A stretch of DNA of 64,000 nucleotides from Cryptomeria japonica (GCF_030272615.1 NC_081408.1:336628793-336692792); one strand, 5' to 3'. Counted from the stretch's first letter, positions 12,170-27,100 are shown. Notes: a model not told the origin generated them from the letters alone. Program-made: numbers and translations.

Positions 12170-15100
12170 GTTCGCAACATTAACATTTCTTCTCATTAAC
12201 CTCAATCGTTGCTACCCATATATAAATTAATAACCCAAGAGGAGATCAGCACAAGCTTCTATTTTTTCGTGTACCCAAAATCCTCATACCCTCATTAGAG
12301 TTTGTACGGTGAACCCAGTAGAGGTTTTTTAGATGTTCTCTGAAAGCTGGGCTCGTTATATTAAAAGATGTTTGGTGGGGTAAGTTTAAACAACCTGCAC
12401 ATTGTTTGTGATTCTCAGGCATTTAATGGATTTATTGCAGTTAAACTTAACAACTTAATGTAAGGGGTTTTATGGATTTGTGAAGAGTCAATATAATGAA
12501 CCCAATAAAACTTCTTAGAAATTCTAAACAGCCTGCACTTTAGGCGTTTCATTCACTTGCTCGGGCTAACTTAATGAACTCAGTACAACTTTTTAGTAAT
12601 TTTGTGCTCATTGTATTAAAGTTGTTTGTAAAGTTAAGTTAAAACAGCCAGCACATGGTTTGTTTTTTGGGATTCGAATGACCAACATGTCGGCTGTTTA
12701 ATTTGGGGTTTTCTTAATGACTTTTCACTGTTTACTTTGTTTGATCTGCATGTTCACACAGTATTATCGTTGGTAATATTCTTGATTTGTACCAATTGAG
12801 TTTTTATATTTGATCTCTAGCTGTTTGGGCTGAGGGCTCAAACAAGCACTATAATCTCCCAAAAAAAAATGCGATGATGTGGCAAACACTATAGAAACTA
12901 GATAATCAGCTCGATGGCTCTAAGTTCCATGGTATTGAGACTTTGCCAGTCTATGCCACACTTGCAGAGTAATGAGCTGAGCGTGCAGAGGGGAGTTTCG
13001 CTGCCTTGACTTGGCTGGCTGACTCACCATGTTCAGTACAATCCTCTTACACTTATTTAGCCAAAATCTAAGCACTAGAGGCAATAGATATGCCGATTTA
13101 TCCAATTGCCATATTAGAGGACCATTTTGTTACCAAAACATTACAGATATAAAATTGAATAACTTAAAGCCCTAAACAGCTAACAGTTAGGCAAATTTTA
13201 CAATCAAAAAACAAAATCTTGTTCTGCATGACTTCGGCTTCATTTCTGTCCTTGCTCTTTGGCCTCTACTTCTTTGAAGTTCTATCCAGAGTATTCCTTT
13301 TCTAAAATTTACAGTTTTGTAATTAGCTGAGTTGTGCCTAGTTTCTTTTCAAAGTCCAAGCCCGAGTCTAAAATGTGCCCAGCTAGTCCGAGGTGAGTCC
13401 AAGTTTCAGTGCTACTATGGCCCAAATTTAAAATGAAAAGGTAGCGAACTTTAAAAAATATTGAAACCATGCAGTATGATGTTCACTGTATTAATTGAAA
13501 GAAAATTCAAATTCATAGATCCATTTTTCAATATGCCCTTTGCCATATATATGTGCAGAAGTTAAAACTATGCTACAGTACCATGATTTTGAAGCTTGGA
13601 TGCTGAGAAATCCTCTAGCAGTGGGTAGGCACCGGTTATCTTCATTTGAGGTGAATTACACTAGTTGTAGGCAGATTACTTTAGGAGTAGATGGATTGGC
13701 AAGTTTTGGTTACTTCCAGTTTTGGTCATGAGATACAAAACCATAATTTACAAAAATTGAGCAAGGATATGGAAAAAGAAATGTTCTAGTGGGTTTTTAG
13801 GGTGTGTAGGTGGGTCTGATATGGCTGATTGGTATTTGGCTTGCCCATGACTTAGGAAGTGAGCTTTTACCTTTACCTTTTGTCTGTTTTTGGAGGCTAT
13901 GTAACCTAAGGATTGAATCTAATCATCCCAGCCATCCAAATTGTAAAATTCCAATAATTTTTAGCTGTGGGTACATGGATATGATATCCTGAGTTAGTGA
14001 CCTGAGTTATTACAAACTCTCATAAATTATCTATTGCAGATTTGTGTTGTATGGTTGATCTGCTAACAGAAATTGGAAAGAAGACACTGGGCCTTTTCTT
14101 ATGGATTGAGAAGTATTTTGAATTGGAATATATTGATAAGTGTTGTTTCTCACTGCTTAGTGATAATGAATGCTCGTCTGGAATAGTTTTGTGTTGCTTT
14201 ATCACAGAGTCATATTACAGATATATTTTTAATTAGTGTCAAAATGCAGAGATTGTCTGTTTCTTCTAGTATCACATGATCTGGTTTATTAAAAGAGTAT
14301 TTATCTTTAAGTATTCTTTTTTATCTGAGTTGAGAGTTTCTATGGTTTATGTTTCAATCTCTGTCTTTTATTTGGGAGGCTGCGATAGAGGATGATTTTA
14401 TTAGTATGTGTGTTTGCCATCTATTGTTGGTGTGTATTTTTGTTTTTTAGCTGGTGAGGCTAAGGGTTCAAATGCTACCCATGCTTGTTAGGATGCTTAA
14501 TTTTAATGTGTAGCCGTGGAATCTCCAATTTAGGTATATGCATGAGTGGCCGATAGCTGGGGCGATCTTTGTGGCCGTTGGACGTCACCTATTTTGAGGA
14601 GGAAAATAACACTGATTGGTAAAAGCCCAACAGTCATACTTCTGCATTTTGTTCTTGTGGGGGTGACTCAGGCTCTGAATCTGTATCCTTCAGTTACACT
14701 GCTGCACATCTTCTGGAGATGAATTTTATTTTGGAAACTATCAGTTTATCTGAGTATTCATGCTCTTTTCTGCAGGTTTTTGGATTGATTGACACCATAT
14801 TTGCTTTGGGTAGATAGAAAGCAGTTAAATGGGAGCTGAAAAGTGATGCATACATGTATGAAAACATCTACTCGATTGTAGTCTTCACTAGTCTGGAAGA
14901 GCACAAGAATTTTTGAGTGGTTCTCCTCTAGCAATGTGGGGTTTGCTTATACATTGCTGGATTGTACGTTCCAATCACATTAATGAAAGTCAATGAAACC
15001 ATCTGCTCAGGAAGCTCTTGCATGAGTAGAATCTTGAGGTGATCCAGTTTTCATTGCCCGTGCTTATCACTAACACAGAAGTTAGCCGAAGAAAGGAGGA

Positions 15101-18100
15101 TGGCCATATATGGAAGAATATGCAGACAAAAGAAGATTCAGTTGAAACCCTTGATAGATAGTTGATGCAAAGATAAAATATTCATTTGGAACAACAGAAG
15201 TTGTGGAGAAGTTCTTATAAGCTAAGACCTAGACAGATTTCTGGTTTTTGAAACTCGTCAAGGACTACATCATTATAGAATTTTATATTTTTCTTAAATA
15301 GGCTTTGATTATATACACATTAAGCTGTAAATATCTAAATCTGTGATCAGCAAATGTGCCATTCAGGTAGAGTGGCTGTTATTGAAGAGTTTATATAGAC
15401 AGAATTAAATGGAGAGATGGTGGAGAAGGGGCAACCAAAATTCTGTACATGCACGTATATTCTCATTAGAAATGGGGGAGTTATTTAATCAAATATCCAA
15501 AACCACTAGAATGACTAGAATAAATGACAACTCAGATGAAATGGAATCAATGAAGAGATCTTCCAGATACAAAACTCTGAAGTGAAGTGACTGAACGAAG
15601 GGATTTTACAAACTAATTTTTGCTATTGAGCTACAATAATCAGAACAAGTTACTCAAATAAAGGCTGAAGGGGATGACCTCTTGGAAATGATGGATAAAA
15701 TTCAAAGCAAGTTGTAACATATTTAAAGAGTTGTCATCAGGAACTACAATTAAGAAGGAAGCCTTTGCAAATAATCTTTAGAACATGCGTAAGCAGCAGA
15801 ATAGCAAGTTGTTTGACAAAATCTCCGAGGAAATTTTCAAATGGTTTTCAGTATGAAGAGACTGACAGTTTTGTATCAAATGACTTATCTGTTGAAATTT
15901 GTGCTTTTAGCCGGTCATCAAAACTGGTATACTGGAAGCTGTTGAAGGATTTAGTCAATAAGTTGAAACTTCTTATGCATTGAACCCAACTTTCTTGTCT
16001 TTAATCTTTAAAAAAGCAGACATGATTTTTGATGGCTTTAGATGATTGCCTTATGCAACATGGTTTATTAGATAGTAACAAAAACTATTGCCAACAGACC
16101 AAAGGAGACTCTAGGAAAGATTATCTTGGAGGAACAATGTGGTTTTGTCAACAGCTTGTAGATAGTTGGCGGCATTGCCATAACTAGGTTGTGAATGGTT
16201 CAAGAACAATTTCATGTCTTTGTTGTTTTCAATCTTCCTTCATGGGCCATCTTCACAATTATATTTTCTTCAAGAAACATTTGCCAGGTTGACCTTGATT
16301 CCCCTATCTATTTATCATAATTGTAGAGCAATTGGGAAGACATGTTAAGAAGGCTAATCAGTTATACCGACTTAGGGTAAGCCAGGCACATACTTGCATT
16401 TTGTTGATTAAGGCTTCCTAATGGAAAAACTAACTATTAAAGAGATGGCACAATGTTTACAATTCTTAGTTGTAGCATTTGTTTGGGTGAGATATAGGAT
16501 ATCACAGACAACTCTCTCTGTCTCTGTCTCTGTCTCTGTGTTAATGTTCACTACAGAATTCAAAGTAGATGTTCCAGATTCCAATCTTTTAGTGGACATT
16601 CTTCTTCAGAAAGTACCTGTGAACTCCCCTGGTGGAAAGAACTGACAAGATGAAAAACTGTAATCATATATTTGACGAGTTGAGTGGAAAGTTGGATTCC
16701 TGTTAGCAAGGTTCCTTCCCCTGGTAGGTAGGAATGCTCTAACTAAACCAGCTTTGAAAGTGGTTTTGATCTTTGTTCTTTTGGTCTTGTCTTCATGTAA
16801 GGCATTCTCAAGGAGTTCGACTGTTTTTAAAAACAGTTCCTAGGGAAAGGAACTCAGGAGTACCCCAAGTCATGCCTTATTGGTTACGAGAAGGTCTGCA
16901 GACCAGTCAGAGTAAGAGGCCTTGGGCTGAAAGAAAGAAAGAATTATATTAATATCCATGAATGACAGAAGTAGGTCAATATAGCAAGATGGAGCTACAA
17001 ATGAAAAAATTTAAACAGATAAAGCCCAACAACAGATGATTCTAATGAATGGGACTGACCTAAAATGAATAAATTCTAAACATGTCAGAAAAGATGTGAC
17101 ATTACAAATGTTACAAATAACTATTTTAGAGGAAGACCCATCGCCAACGCTGATGGGAGACTGTGGTTGGCACTGGAATCCCAATGCTAAATAACCGATT
17201 TCACTGTTAATCTAATTTGGACATGGTGTATTGAACATGACAAATGACAGGCTTGAATTACTGTTGCCAAGGATTTTCCTCTCTCTAGAGATCTATGTAA
17301 AATGCACAATTCAGAACTTTCTAAAGGATTCTCCAATCTCAGTTAACTTGGATTTGGAAGCAGTCTTAATTGAAAATTACATCTTCTGAGAATCCAGGAT
17401 TGATAAATCAATTCGGTTTTGAGGTGTGTAGGTCAATTACTGTGCTTAGAAGCTAATTTTTTAATAAACCTTTAAAAATAAATTTCAATAAGGAGGATGG
17501 ATTCTAGTGAAGGTTGTTGGCAAACTTTTGACTTTATCATTGACAACAGAAACTTGAAAGTATAGAATGGTTCCTCCCTAATGAATGCCAAGGGGGTTTC
17601 CAAAATAAGTCAAGAATGAATTACGTTCGAGTATAATGAGTATGACCCTATTCCCACTTTAATGAGGAGCAGCCCTTTACAAGCAGGGTTGTCTGGGATG
17701 CGAATATACTAGTTCTGGATCTTATCCTGTCAAAAGTGGCCTTTAAACCTTTGTGAAAGAGCAAGGAGCTCTAGTCAGGAACCGTTTTGTGGGTTAAGTC
17801 TGAAATTTGTTGCTTTTGTCCAGCTTGACATTGGGATTTTACCTAAATTAACCTCAAAGAAAAGGGTAATAAAGAGTCGAGAAGATTTGCTTTCTGTGCG
17901 GAAGAGAGTGAAGTTGGGGGATGCCTCCTTTTGGCCTTTTTTTCTTGTGAAATCTATGAAAGATGACAAGCTATTGTATGGAAACCACTCTAACATGTTC
18001 ACTGAGCCTAATGATTTTTTTGTAACTAGCTTTCTAAACTTTTTATCTCGCTACTTCTGAATTTTAATTGAAACTTGGAGTCTGTTACCCTTATCTGAAT

Positions 18101-21100
18101 CATATAGCTTGATTTTACTCAGGATTTTGAGAAGTAAACAAAGATCGGCAGAACAAGTCTAAAGTAGAGTAAAAGCCAACATCAAGGAAACCCTCAATCA
18201 CAGGACCAGAGTTAGAAATCTGTTAAGGGATACGTGGGATAGAGATTTCCTTTAATCATCAGAGGACTAAAGTTAGAAATAATTAGGAAGAGCTATAATA
18301 AATCACAATTTGCTTGAAGTAGATGGGAAGTAATATCATGAAAAATTTGAGCTTTATGATGTCTAACCAAAAAAAAATATAATAATCAATTTTGGTTACT
18401 AGTACTAATTTTTCTTCTAACCAATCTCATTACACCTTCAATACCCTCTTAATTGACCGAGCAACTTCTTTCCAAGTTTAGAAGGGCCAGTTTGATAACC
18501 TTACAAAATTTTAGCAGGGGTAGTAGCTCTATGCCACAATTGTACATTCTTGCATTGTTGAGTAGGATAAGCTTCCACAACAAGACAAATTTCTAGATCC
18601 TGACCTAATCCTTGAGGGATCATTCATAATGGCCCTTCCTATGTATCCCCCTTTTGGGAATCAAAGGCTTTTTAGTTCGTACACCAATAACAGAACAAGA
18701 CTTCATCCTCTCATTTGTGATGAGATCTTCACCCTCATGTTTAAATCACAGACATTCATTGCATCCTCTCATTTGTGATGAGATCTTCACCCTCATGTTT
18801 AAATCACAGACATTCTTTGAGCCCAGGCTTCTTATTTGGTCCTTATACAATAGTATGATAGCCAATGCATTCCAGTCAAATGTTAGTTTCATGCCAACAT
18901 CAAAGTATGAACTCTCACAATCCACATGGGGGCCATCTCATATGTACATCACATATACACATTGTGACTAGCTCATGTACACAACATGTATGCCACATGA
19001 TTAATTTATGCATACAACACATATACACAATGTGAATAACTTACACAACGTCACATGTGCACATAGTGACCAGTTGGCCAAAAGGAAATGGTTGGAACCT
19101 TTTTGCAAGCATCTTCCCCTTTACCTATTTCACTAAAACATGAGCCCTTAAGTACATCCCAATTGAAAAGCAGAATAGCTGGTCCATTGTAATGTTCCCA
19201 CTTGGGATTTCCCTTAATTTAAACCTGAGACATCCATTCTAACCTCAAATTAGAATAGTAATATATTAATAAATACAATTTTATCAGAATTAGATATATT
19301 TTACTATAAAATTCTGAGATTAATTCGAATAATGGAACTTATCTTGATCAGCTTTCCGGATTTTGACAATTGAGGATATGTTATGACTGATAGAGTTAAT
19401 GATACCAGCAGTTCTGAAGGTGTCATTCATTGATATGAGTATGCAATTTGTGTCTATGACTGATTTGGTAATGGCAGCTGTACTGTCGTGGTTTGTGTTG
19501 TAATTCTTTGTCACTATGCTATGTATATACTGTCATCCCTGACACTAGTCCATGTATTCATGCGATCTGGTTTACTGACTCTGTGCATATAGAACCACCC
19601 AACTGGGCAATGATGGTGGTGTTCTTCCGGCTTTCTATCCATAAGTATATATAACCACTTTATGCCAAAATGTGAATGAACAACTCAGCTCATCCCCATG
19701 CATACCACTAAGAACAAAGATGTTACTGCTTGTAACATAATAACAGTTCTGATCTTATCAATCCATGGTGATGTTATTGGATGCTTTGATTCCTTTCCTT
19801 TATATCTCTCAATGTGAGGGAGAGGTCACACCACTTCATCATGTATACCCTTTGGCAAGAGACACACCCTTTCACCATTAGCACCCTTTGAAAGAGTGCA
19901 ACTCTTCATTATTTCTGCCCTTTGAAAGGGACACAACCTCTTATAATCAGATCTGCACTTCTCATTTTCAAATTATTCCCCCTCTCAAATGAGGTTCTCT
20001 TCTCCCTTTTATATCTCATTGTTGAGGGAGTCATGATTTTTCCTTTCATGTCTTTTGACTTTTCATTAGCTTAATTAATTTTTAATTAATCATATTTAAT
20101 TATATTATATTATTTTATATTTTAATTTAATTTTAAATATTTTAATTTTATTATTATCATTTATTATTAAATTTTATTTCGAAGTGGGAACATTACAGTC
20201 TCCCCCACTCAAGATTGCTTGTCCTCAAGCAATGATCATGGAGTGTCCAAAATGATTCTTAATATGAGATGGCTTTGGAAATACACATGGAGCAAAGTGC
20301 AAACATGCTGAAAATACATCAGATATGAAACAGACACAGAGAATACACATAAAACACGGAGCAAACATATGCAAACAAAGAGTATACACATGGAAACATA
20401 TATTGTTAGGTTCTTGACACTCACTAAGAGTATCCCATACATTCACTAAGAATGTCCTTAGCACTCACTAAGAGTGCCCCTGACATTCACTAAGAATGCC
20501 TTGTTTCCTTGTTGGATGTTTCTCCACCACAGTCTTCTTCTATCATATGTATGTGTCCTCTTTTGCATTGATTATAATGCATAATCGATTTATCCTTACC
20601 CTACAGGCTGGCAAGATCATGCTCTGATACCACTTGTAATGTCCCCACTTGGGATTTCCCTTAATTTAAACCTGAGACATCCATTCTAACCTCAAATTAT
20701 AACAGTAATATATTAATAAATACAATTTTATCAGAATTAGATATATTTTACTATAAAATTTGAGATTATTTCTAAGAATGGAACTTATCTTGATCAGCTT
20801 TCCGGATTTTGACAATTGAGGATATGTTATGACTGATAAGAGTTAATGATACCAGCAGTTCTGAAGGTGTCATTCATTGATATGAGCCAAGTCACAGAAT
20901 ACGGCGATTTTCATGGGTGAGGTTCGAATTTAGTTGAATTTCAAACTTTTATAAAAAAATCGTTCAAATTCGTCCACAAATTCGGCAACTGCTGGGTCGC
21001 AGGTGTCTGCAGAAACGTTTGTGTAAAATTCGTATGGCAGAAACGTTAGCATTTTTTAGGTGTCTGTACTATCAATCACTTGGATCGATTTAATAGTGGG

Positions 21101-24100
21101 AACCTGGAGAACCATACCTTAGGCAGACAAACACTAGAAGCACACACATACCTTCCGATACACTGATGCTCGCACTAAACTTCTGAGGTGGTTAGAACAT
21201 GATTCCCATTGCCTGCGTGCCTACCACTAGCGAAAGCCTATCTGATCTTGGCATGCATCGCTTACAGGCCATTGGCTAAAGCTTGTCAATATTCTATGAA
21301 ATCAAGTACCTCTTGGCACCTACAGACTACATGCTATCAGTGAAAGTCTTCTAATCCCATGAAATTGGGTAGCTCTTGGCATTTCACCTACATGCTATGG
21401 GTGAAAGCTGGTTAACCTTATCATATGACTGAATACTTATTTTAGTAGAACATTCCCCCTGGCTTCTATCATGTTGGGGCAGTGATAAGTTTACTTTTAA
21501 GCAGGCCATATGTTTTACAATTTCATTGATCATCTCAAGATGTGTGGGACAAGCTATGCTAATAAAACAATTTTCTCAACCCTAGTTGTGATGCCAAGAA
21601 GTTGGCTCCCGTATCGATCTTGGTTCAACATTTCGACATTTAGCTTGGTACGAGAACATTCATCGAAAACAAACTATTAGAAGGTTCGACACCTTAGACT
21701 GGTTAATCTAGTAATAATGTCACATAGAGGGATCCATTATCCAAGACACATGGTCCTATAGGTCTTGGGGACAAAATTATCAACAGAGAAGTAACTTATT
21801 GAACCCATATGAGCTAGCTTCTATCAGGTCACATGTACGTAAACAAATACAACTCATAGAGTAATTTCAAAGGCCATCCAGTTCATCCAATTGTTACCTA
21901 GAAACGGAATATTTGCTAGATAGAAATCAAACTCACAGTAATAATATTGGGCTATATTTGACTTCTGAAGATGTCCTGTCCCTGCCTAAATGGTAGTATT
22001 AACTCTGCATTGATTGACAGAAAATTGTCTTATTCATAAGACATCATAATTTTATGATCCACAAAAGGCAGCGATCAGGGTAAAGAACAGTCATACATCA
22101 TCAATCGCAATAATTAGTATGCAAACAAACAAGATCGAAGATGAACCCAGCAATTATAATGATCGAAGATCTTTAGGAAACAAATAAAACATATAAACAA
22201 ACCATCAGCTATCTGCCTTTGTAAGAGATGTGAAGGATATTAAGGAATGATGTCATCAAGGTCAACAGAGCCTTAACAAAAAGGCACAGGTCAAATGTGA
22301 GGAGATGCAGCCTTGGAGAAGGTTGCACATAAGGAAAAGGCACGACCCTTCATTGCAATAGAAGAGTTATATAAAGCAGATCCACATTTGCATCAAGGGA
22401 TCATCATTGAAGAAGAGAGAATAAGCATTTGATCAAGCAAGAGATTTGCAGTCTCACTATTAATAAATTAGACAGCAGTTTACATATTGGTCAAGTATTT
22501 TGGTATGAAGTATAATGCATGGCATTCTGAATTGACCTATTTGTTATTTGTATTCCCTTTGATAGGAAGTAGGAATATTTCATAGTTACATATTGTTACT
22601 GTTATACATATTTATATATGCTGTTATTCTTGCTACTATGTTGTCTATATGCATAATAGAATAAATATAAAGTGATTCCTTAAAAGCTTTCATCCGATCT
22701 GCCATCCCATTATGGAGGGAGAGAGTACATATGAGGAACGAGGTAGAGACACTCCCAAATGGGGCTGGGAGGCTGAATGATGGGTGCCATTCCATGCTCC
22801 TTGGCTTGATGGAATGGTTCGAGGTGCCTTGTATGATCTCCCATGTCGCTTCATAATGTGGATGGGTTGTTGTGAAAAGCCTTAAGGGAATCCCCCATGT
22901 ACATTATGTAAACTATAATGATGATTAAGATAATGTCCATAACCCTAGTAGGAACGATTGATTTTATATTTAACATGATTGAGGGGTTTCAATCAGGATC
23001 TAATTCGTAAATGATATCTCTATTTCATTCCTTACTTTACTTGGGATTGTGATTTTAGGGCAAAAACTAGGTCTCCGTCTTAACAAAAGCGAACATTACA
23101 GAAGATATAATATTTCGTATGTTACCGATCAAAATGCTTAGCATACAATCATCCACCAAATAGATATAAAGATAAAACATCATACCACCTGTGGTAATAC
23201 TTACCATTAATTACCCCCTAGTGGCAAAAGTGGTCATAAGGAACTCCATCATGAACTTAAACATACATCCAGTATATATTTAGAGTAGGTTGAATCTCCA
23301 TAAAGGTCGTGAGTTTTTTACACCTACATATTATAATGGCTTAATTCAACATCATCATTAGATACAAAAGTAGCAGGATTCCTTAATTCATTTGGCCAAG
23401 TTTATCATGCTCTTATTTCTTGGAAGATAGACCTCACTGGTGTATTGAGGCTTACTAATATGTCCCAAACTTATTATTGAGCCAAGATTCTATGCCATAG
23501 TGTTTAGCACACAAAAAATTGATTATTTTAGTTGAGATAAGTCCAGAGATGTTCTTGTACATTCACATCAAAGATAGACCATGAATATAGTGACTCTAAA
23601 AGTTCATCCAATACTGGAGTAGATTTTGGAAAGCCAAATGCAACAAACCTCAGAATAAATAAGCTTGATGATGAGATATTGTCTTTTGTTGGCTCTCCAC
23701 CATATAGTGGGGACATATAAATTGGAACGTTAAGCTCACAACCATCTAATGTAAATTCAAGCTTTGAATTGAAGCAAAATGAAGAGAGAGGGTGGATCAA
23801 GTTTAGGAGCAACCCAAACGTTGAAGCCATTCCTTGATCCCCTTTTCTATAGACTTGGGTTATAGGGGCATCCTTAACCCAAGCATTGCCTACATACTTG
23901 CTTCCAAATATGATCAAAGTTCCATGTACTAAAGGGGTTGAGGAAATTTGCTTCAAGGTTTTGGGGGGTTCCTAAACTTGATCCACCCTCTCTGTTTAAT
24001 ATGACACTGTAATGTGTTTGACTAATGAGTTGAGCTACTTTAGGCAGTTTGATCTTTTCTATTCTTTCTAAAGTGCTGGTACAAATGGATGGTAATATTT

Positions 24101-27100
24101 TATATAAATCTATTTGTGCATATATTCATTTACTTTTGTTACATGATTTAAAAACGGTGTATTCATTAAGAAGTATTGGTTGAAACTTAGATTATTATGA
24201 TGATAATTATATATCAAAGATATCCTTTTATAATTCAACTCTACACACACCCTCACTCTTGTTATGCTTCCACAAATGATCAGGAAAAAAAACCTTCATT
24301 ATGTTGCTCCTTGCAATTGACAAATCAATTAGCATGCCTATTGATGATCGATTGAAAATAGGTGCCTTTGGGGGATGTGATAACAAAGGTTACTAATCAA
24401 ATACCTTGTAAAAAGACAGGAAATCTATCCAAAGCGTATTTAGATTCTCAAGATTATCAGATTCGGATGGTCCATATTCAAAATCTGTTTAGGCATTAGA
24501 ATTGTTCAAAATAAACTGTTTTAATTTGTCTTAATATACCTTATTGTATGAAATTAGTTATAGATATAAAATAATTTGGGCAATTAAATAAAGACTTTAT
24601 AATGCCCATCTGTAGTGTGGAGATGGTAACAGTATTAGTTTATCTTCATCAAGAACAGTGGTGTGGGGTAAAATAAACAGTTTTTGGTCTAATTGGGCGT
24701 TAAAGTTAAATTGGTTAAAGATTAAATTACACATTTAGCAACTTGGAGTAGAAGGGAACTTCTGTGGGAGGCCTCAGAAAAAGTAGTGCTGATGAGAGGC
24801 ACATGGTATTGCCAAAAGACTACAGGTTTTGAAAATGTTGCGTCGCTCAAAACTGTTTAATTTTTTACTGGTTGTACGACCTTAATTGAAAGTTAAAATT
24901 GATTGAGAAACATTGTTTTAGTTCTAAAGTTTATTTACCTGAACCATGCATTTTTAATCTTTATTGCAGGACCTTTCTGCTACACTTGAAATGTTGCAGC
25001 ATTTAATTCCTTCCAATGTGGCTCTTAGAAGTTTAAAATTAGATTGTGCCCAACTTGACGATTCATCCATCAAGTATCTTGCCATCCCACAACTGGAAGA
25101 ACTCTCTCTTCAGAGCTGTGACAGTTTTACTGCCGGACTTCTGTTTGAGATTGGAGAAAATTGCAAAAAACTGCGGTAGGTAATTCAAACTGGTTTTGGT
25201 TTGAATATTTTACTTGCTTTTGTACAAATTTTTAGCATTATTTTAACTAAAAGATGCTGCAGGAGTACATTTTCATTTACGCAACCTTAATGTTGCACTT
25301 TATTTCCCATTTTGTCCAGAATCCATATCGGGCAATATGGCTCCATACATGTTAATGTGCCTTGCAGGTTATTACTATTGACTGTCACTTAAGGGAGATT
25401 TCTGATTGTGTTTCCATTTCCAACTGCCAAACATTCTGCTTGCCCTTAATAAAGGAATGGAGGTAAGGGAATGCTAGCCTCCAGAAATAAGGGAGGATTG
25501 TGAGGCCCAAGTCAAAAATTGAATTCTTGTTTAGTAGGGGCATATTTTGGTTGAACCTTCCTTGGAGGTCACCTTATAAGAATTGTATACACCAAGCCTA
25601 AGAAAGTAACTCTTTTAACTTCTCTGTCCATTCCATTGACAATAATTTCTGTATTCCCCATCACTGTCAGATATAAATTTTTCGGTTCATTTGTCTAATT
25701 TTTCCTCTTCACATTCACATGATCACCAAATGTTCCATATTAGTATTTTGTTCATAATCAAAGTTTTATTTTCACATAGCATTATCATGTTTCTGCTTTT
25801 AAGTTTTCCTCATGTCAATTATAATTAATAAACTTGCCAGTCACATCTGTGCTTCGATGGATGGTTTTAATTTGTCAGTAATGCTAATTGATTTCATCTG
25901 GATGATTGCACTGTTGTTTTCGTTTGCTATTGTTATTTCAATTATGATTAGCTAGAGGTATCAGGTTAAGAGATGAAAAGACAGTAACTAATTTGGTGAA
26001 TTATGTCTAACTGTTTGTTTTTAACTACAATTGAATTTTGATAATGTTGGGACTTCTGACAATGAATCAGATCGTTATCCATTGAGCTGGGTTGGATAGA
26101 TGACAAACCAGATATTTTGAGCTACACAGCTGGGCTTGAACAGTTGCTCAGAGGTTGCTCTCAGTTAGAAGTAAGCTTTACTTTTTATTTTTCATGTCTA
26201 TATTTATTTTTGAGTTGTTGATATACGTGGTATTGCTCTGATGAAGACGCATAACTATACTGTTCAAGAAATATTGGGTTGTGCGTAATCCAAAATGAAA
26301 GAAAAAGCTTAGATAGTGTGGATTAGGGTATGACACACGTGCATGCTCACACCCACATCCACATATACACACATTTGTGGACACAAATTGTGAAGGCGAT
26401 GTCTATGCAGGGATCGGAATGCACCTTTAACAGAATTATTTAATTAATTGAAAATAAAAAAAAATTGTATTCTGATTTTACATTAATTAATGTGCATTCT
26501 GATCCCTGCATATACAATTCGAATTGTGATCATTCCTCCAAAAAATGCCAAATTTAAATACATGTTCTTGTAATTGATCAGACTGTTCATTCACAGACAC
26601 ACACATGCACACATACACAAGCACACACCTGCAAATGGATTCCCACACACAGGGCACACATGCACATTTGCCCACACGCATTTCTAAGAACTTTAATTCT
26701 TTTTGTTTCCATTTTCTCACATGAATGTTTCTGTTGTCAATGAGATTCACAAGATGCTACTTCAAATTGCTGTTACTTGGAGATTGTTGAAACTTGAAAT
26801 ATATTGTAATCATTGTCTAATGCAAAGTAAGATGATAGTTATTTTGAGCCCCAAGTGTTGGGTTTGATGCCATCCCATGTTCTTGTAACCGATTTTGGCT
26901 GTATGGTTTCTGCAGTCTCTTTGCTTGATGTTTGATGGATCACCATTTGATAATCGTAAGTTTGCTGCAATTTGGGGGCTGGCTGCACCAACACTTAAAG
27001 TCCTTGATCTTGGTTATGTATTAGAGAAAGATGTGAAGGAAATATTTAATTTAAAAAATTCCCATCTTAGTAAATCTCTGCTTTGTCACTCCACCATTCA

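Larger units (their letters stand above)
19188..20886 (-). mobile_element. Internally deleted LTR retrotransposon in intron 1
   Basis: Left (3') LTR 19188-20197 is complete, about 1,010 bp. Right (5') LTR begins at 20635 and is truncated at 20886. The 437-bp interior has no coding capacity. Minus-strand orientation is set by a purine tract (GAGTGGGGGAGA on the minus strand, 20198-20213) touching the left LTR, and by a primer-binding site against the right LTR. It therefore lacks gag and pol and resembles a deletion derivative or a small non-autonomous element. It is antisense to the host gene. Confidence 0.8.
12170..24969 (+). other. Giant intron 1, 12,800 bp
   Basis: Bounded by CTG|GTTCGC and TTATTGCAG|GACC. 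Contents: no feature recognised 12170-15770; LINE RT remnant 15770-16220; mostly unassigned 16220-18700; short tandem duplication 18704-18815; deleted LTR element 19188-20886; LTR-like debris 20887-23100; an unrecognised antisense frame 23528-23956; nothing recognised 24000-24969. Family knowledge: multi-kilobase introns filled with retroelements are typical of conifers. Confidence 0.85.

Noticed and set aside
17480-17760. LINE endonuclease remnant in intron 1
   Set aside because: Faint resemblance (FDFIIDNRNL), but it lies downstream of the RT remnant and no catalytic motif is visible.
17775-18002. 75-codon minus-strand ORF in intron 1
   Set aside because: No homology recognised and no supporting signals.
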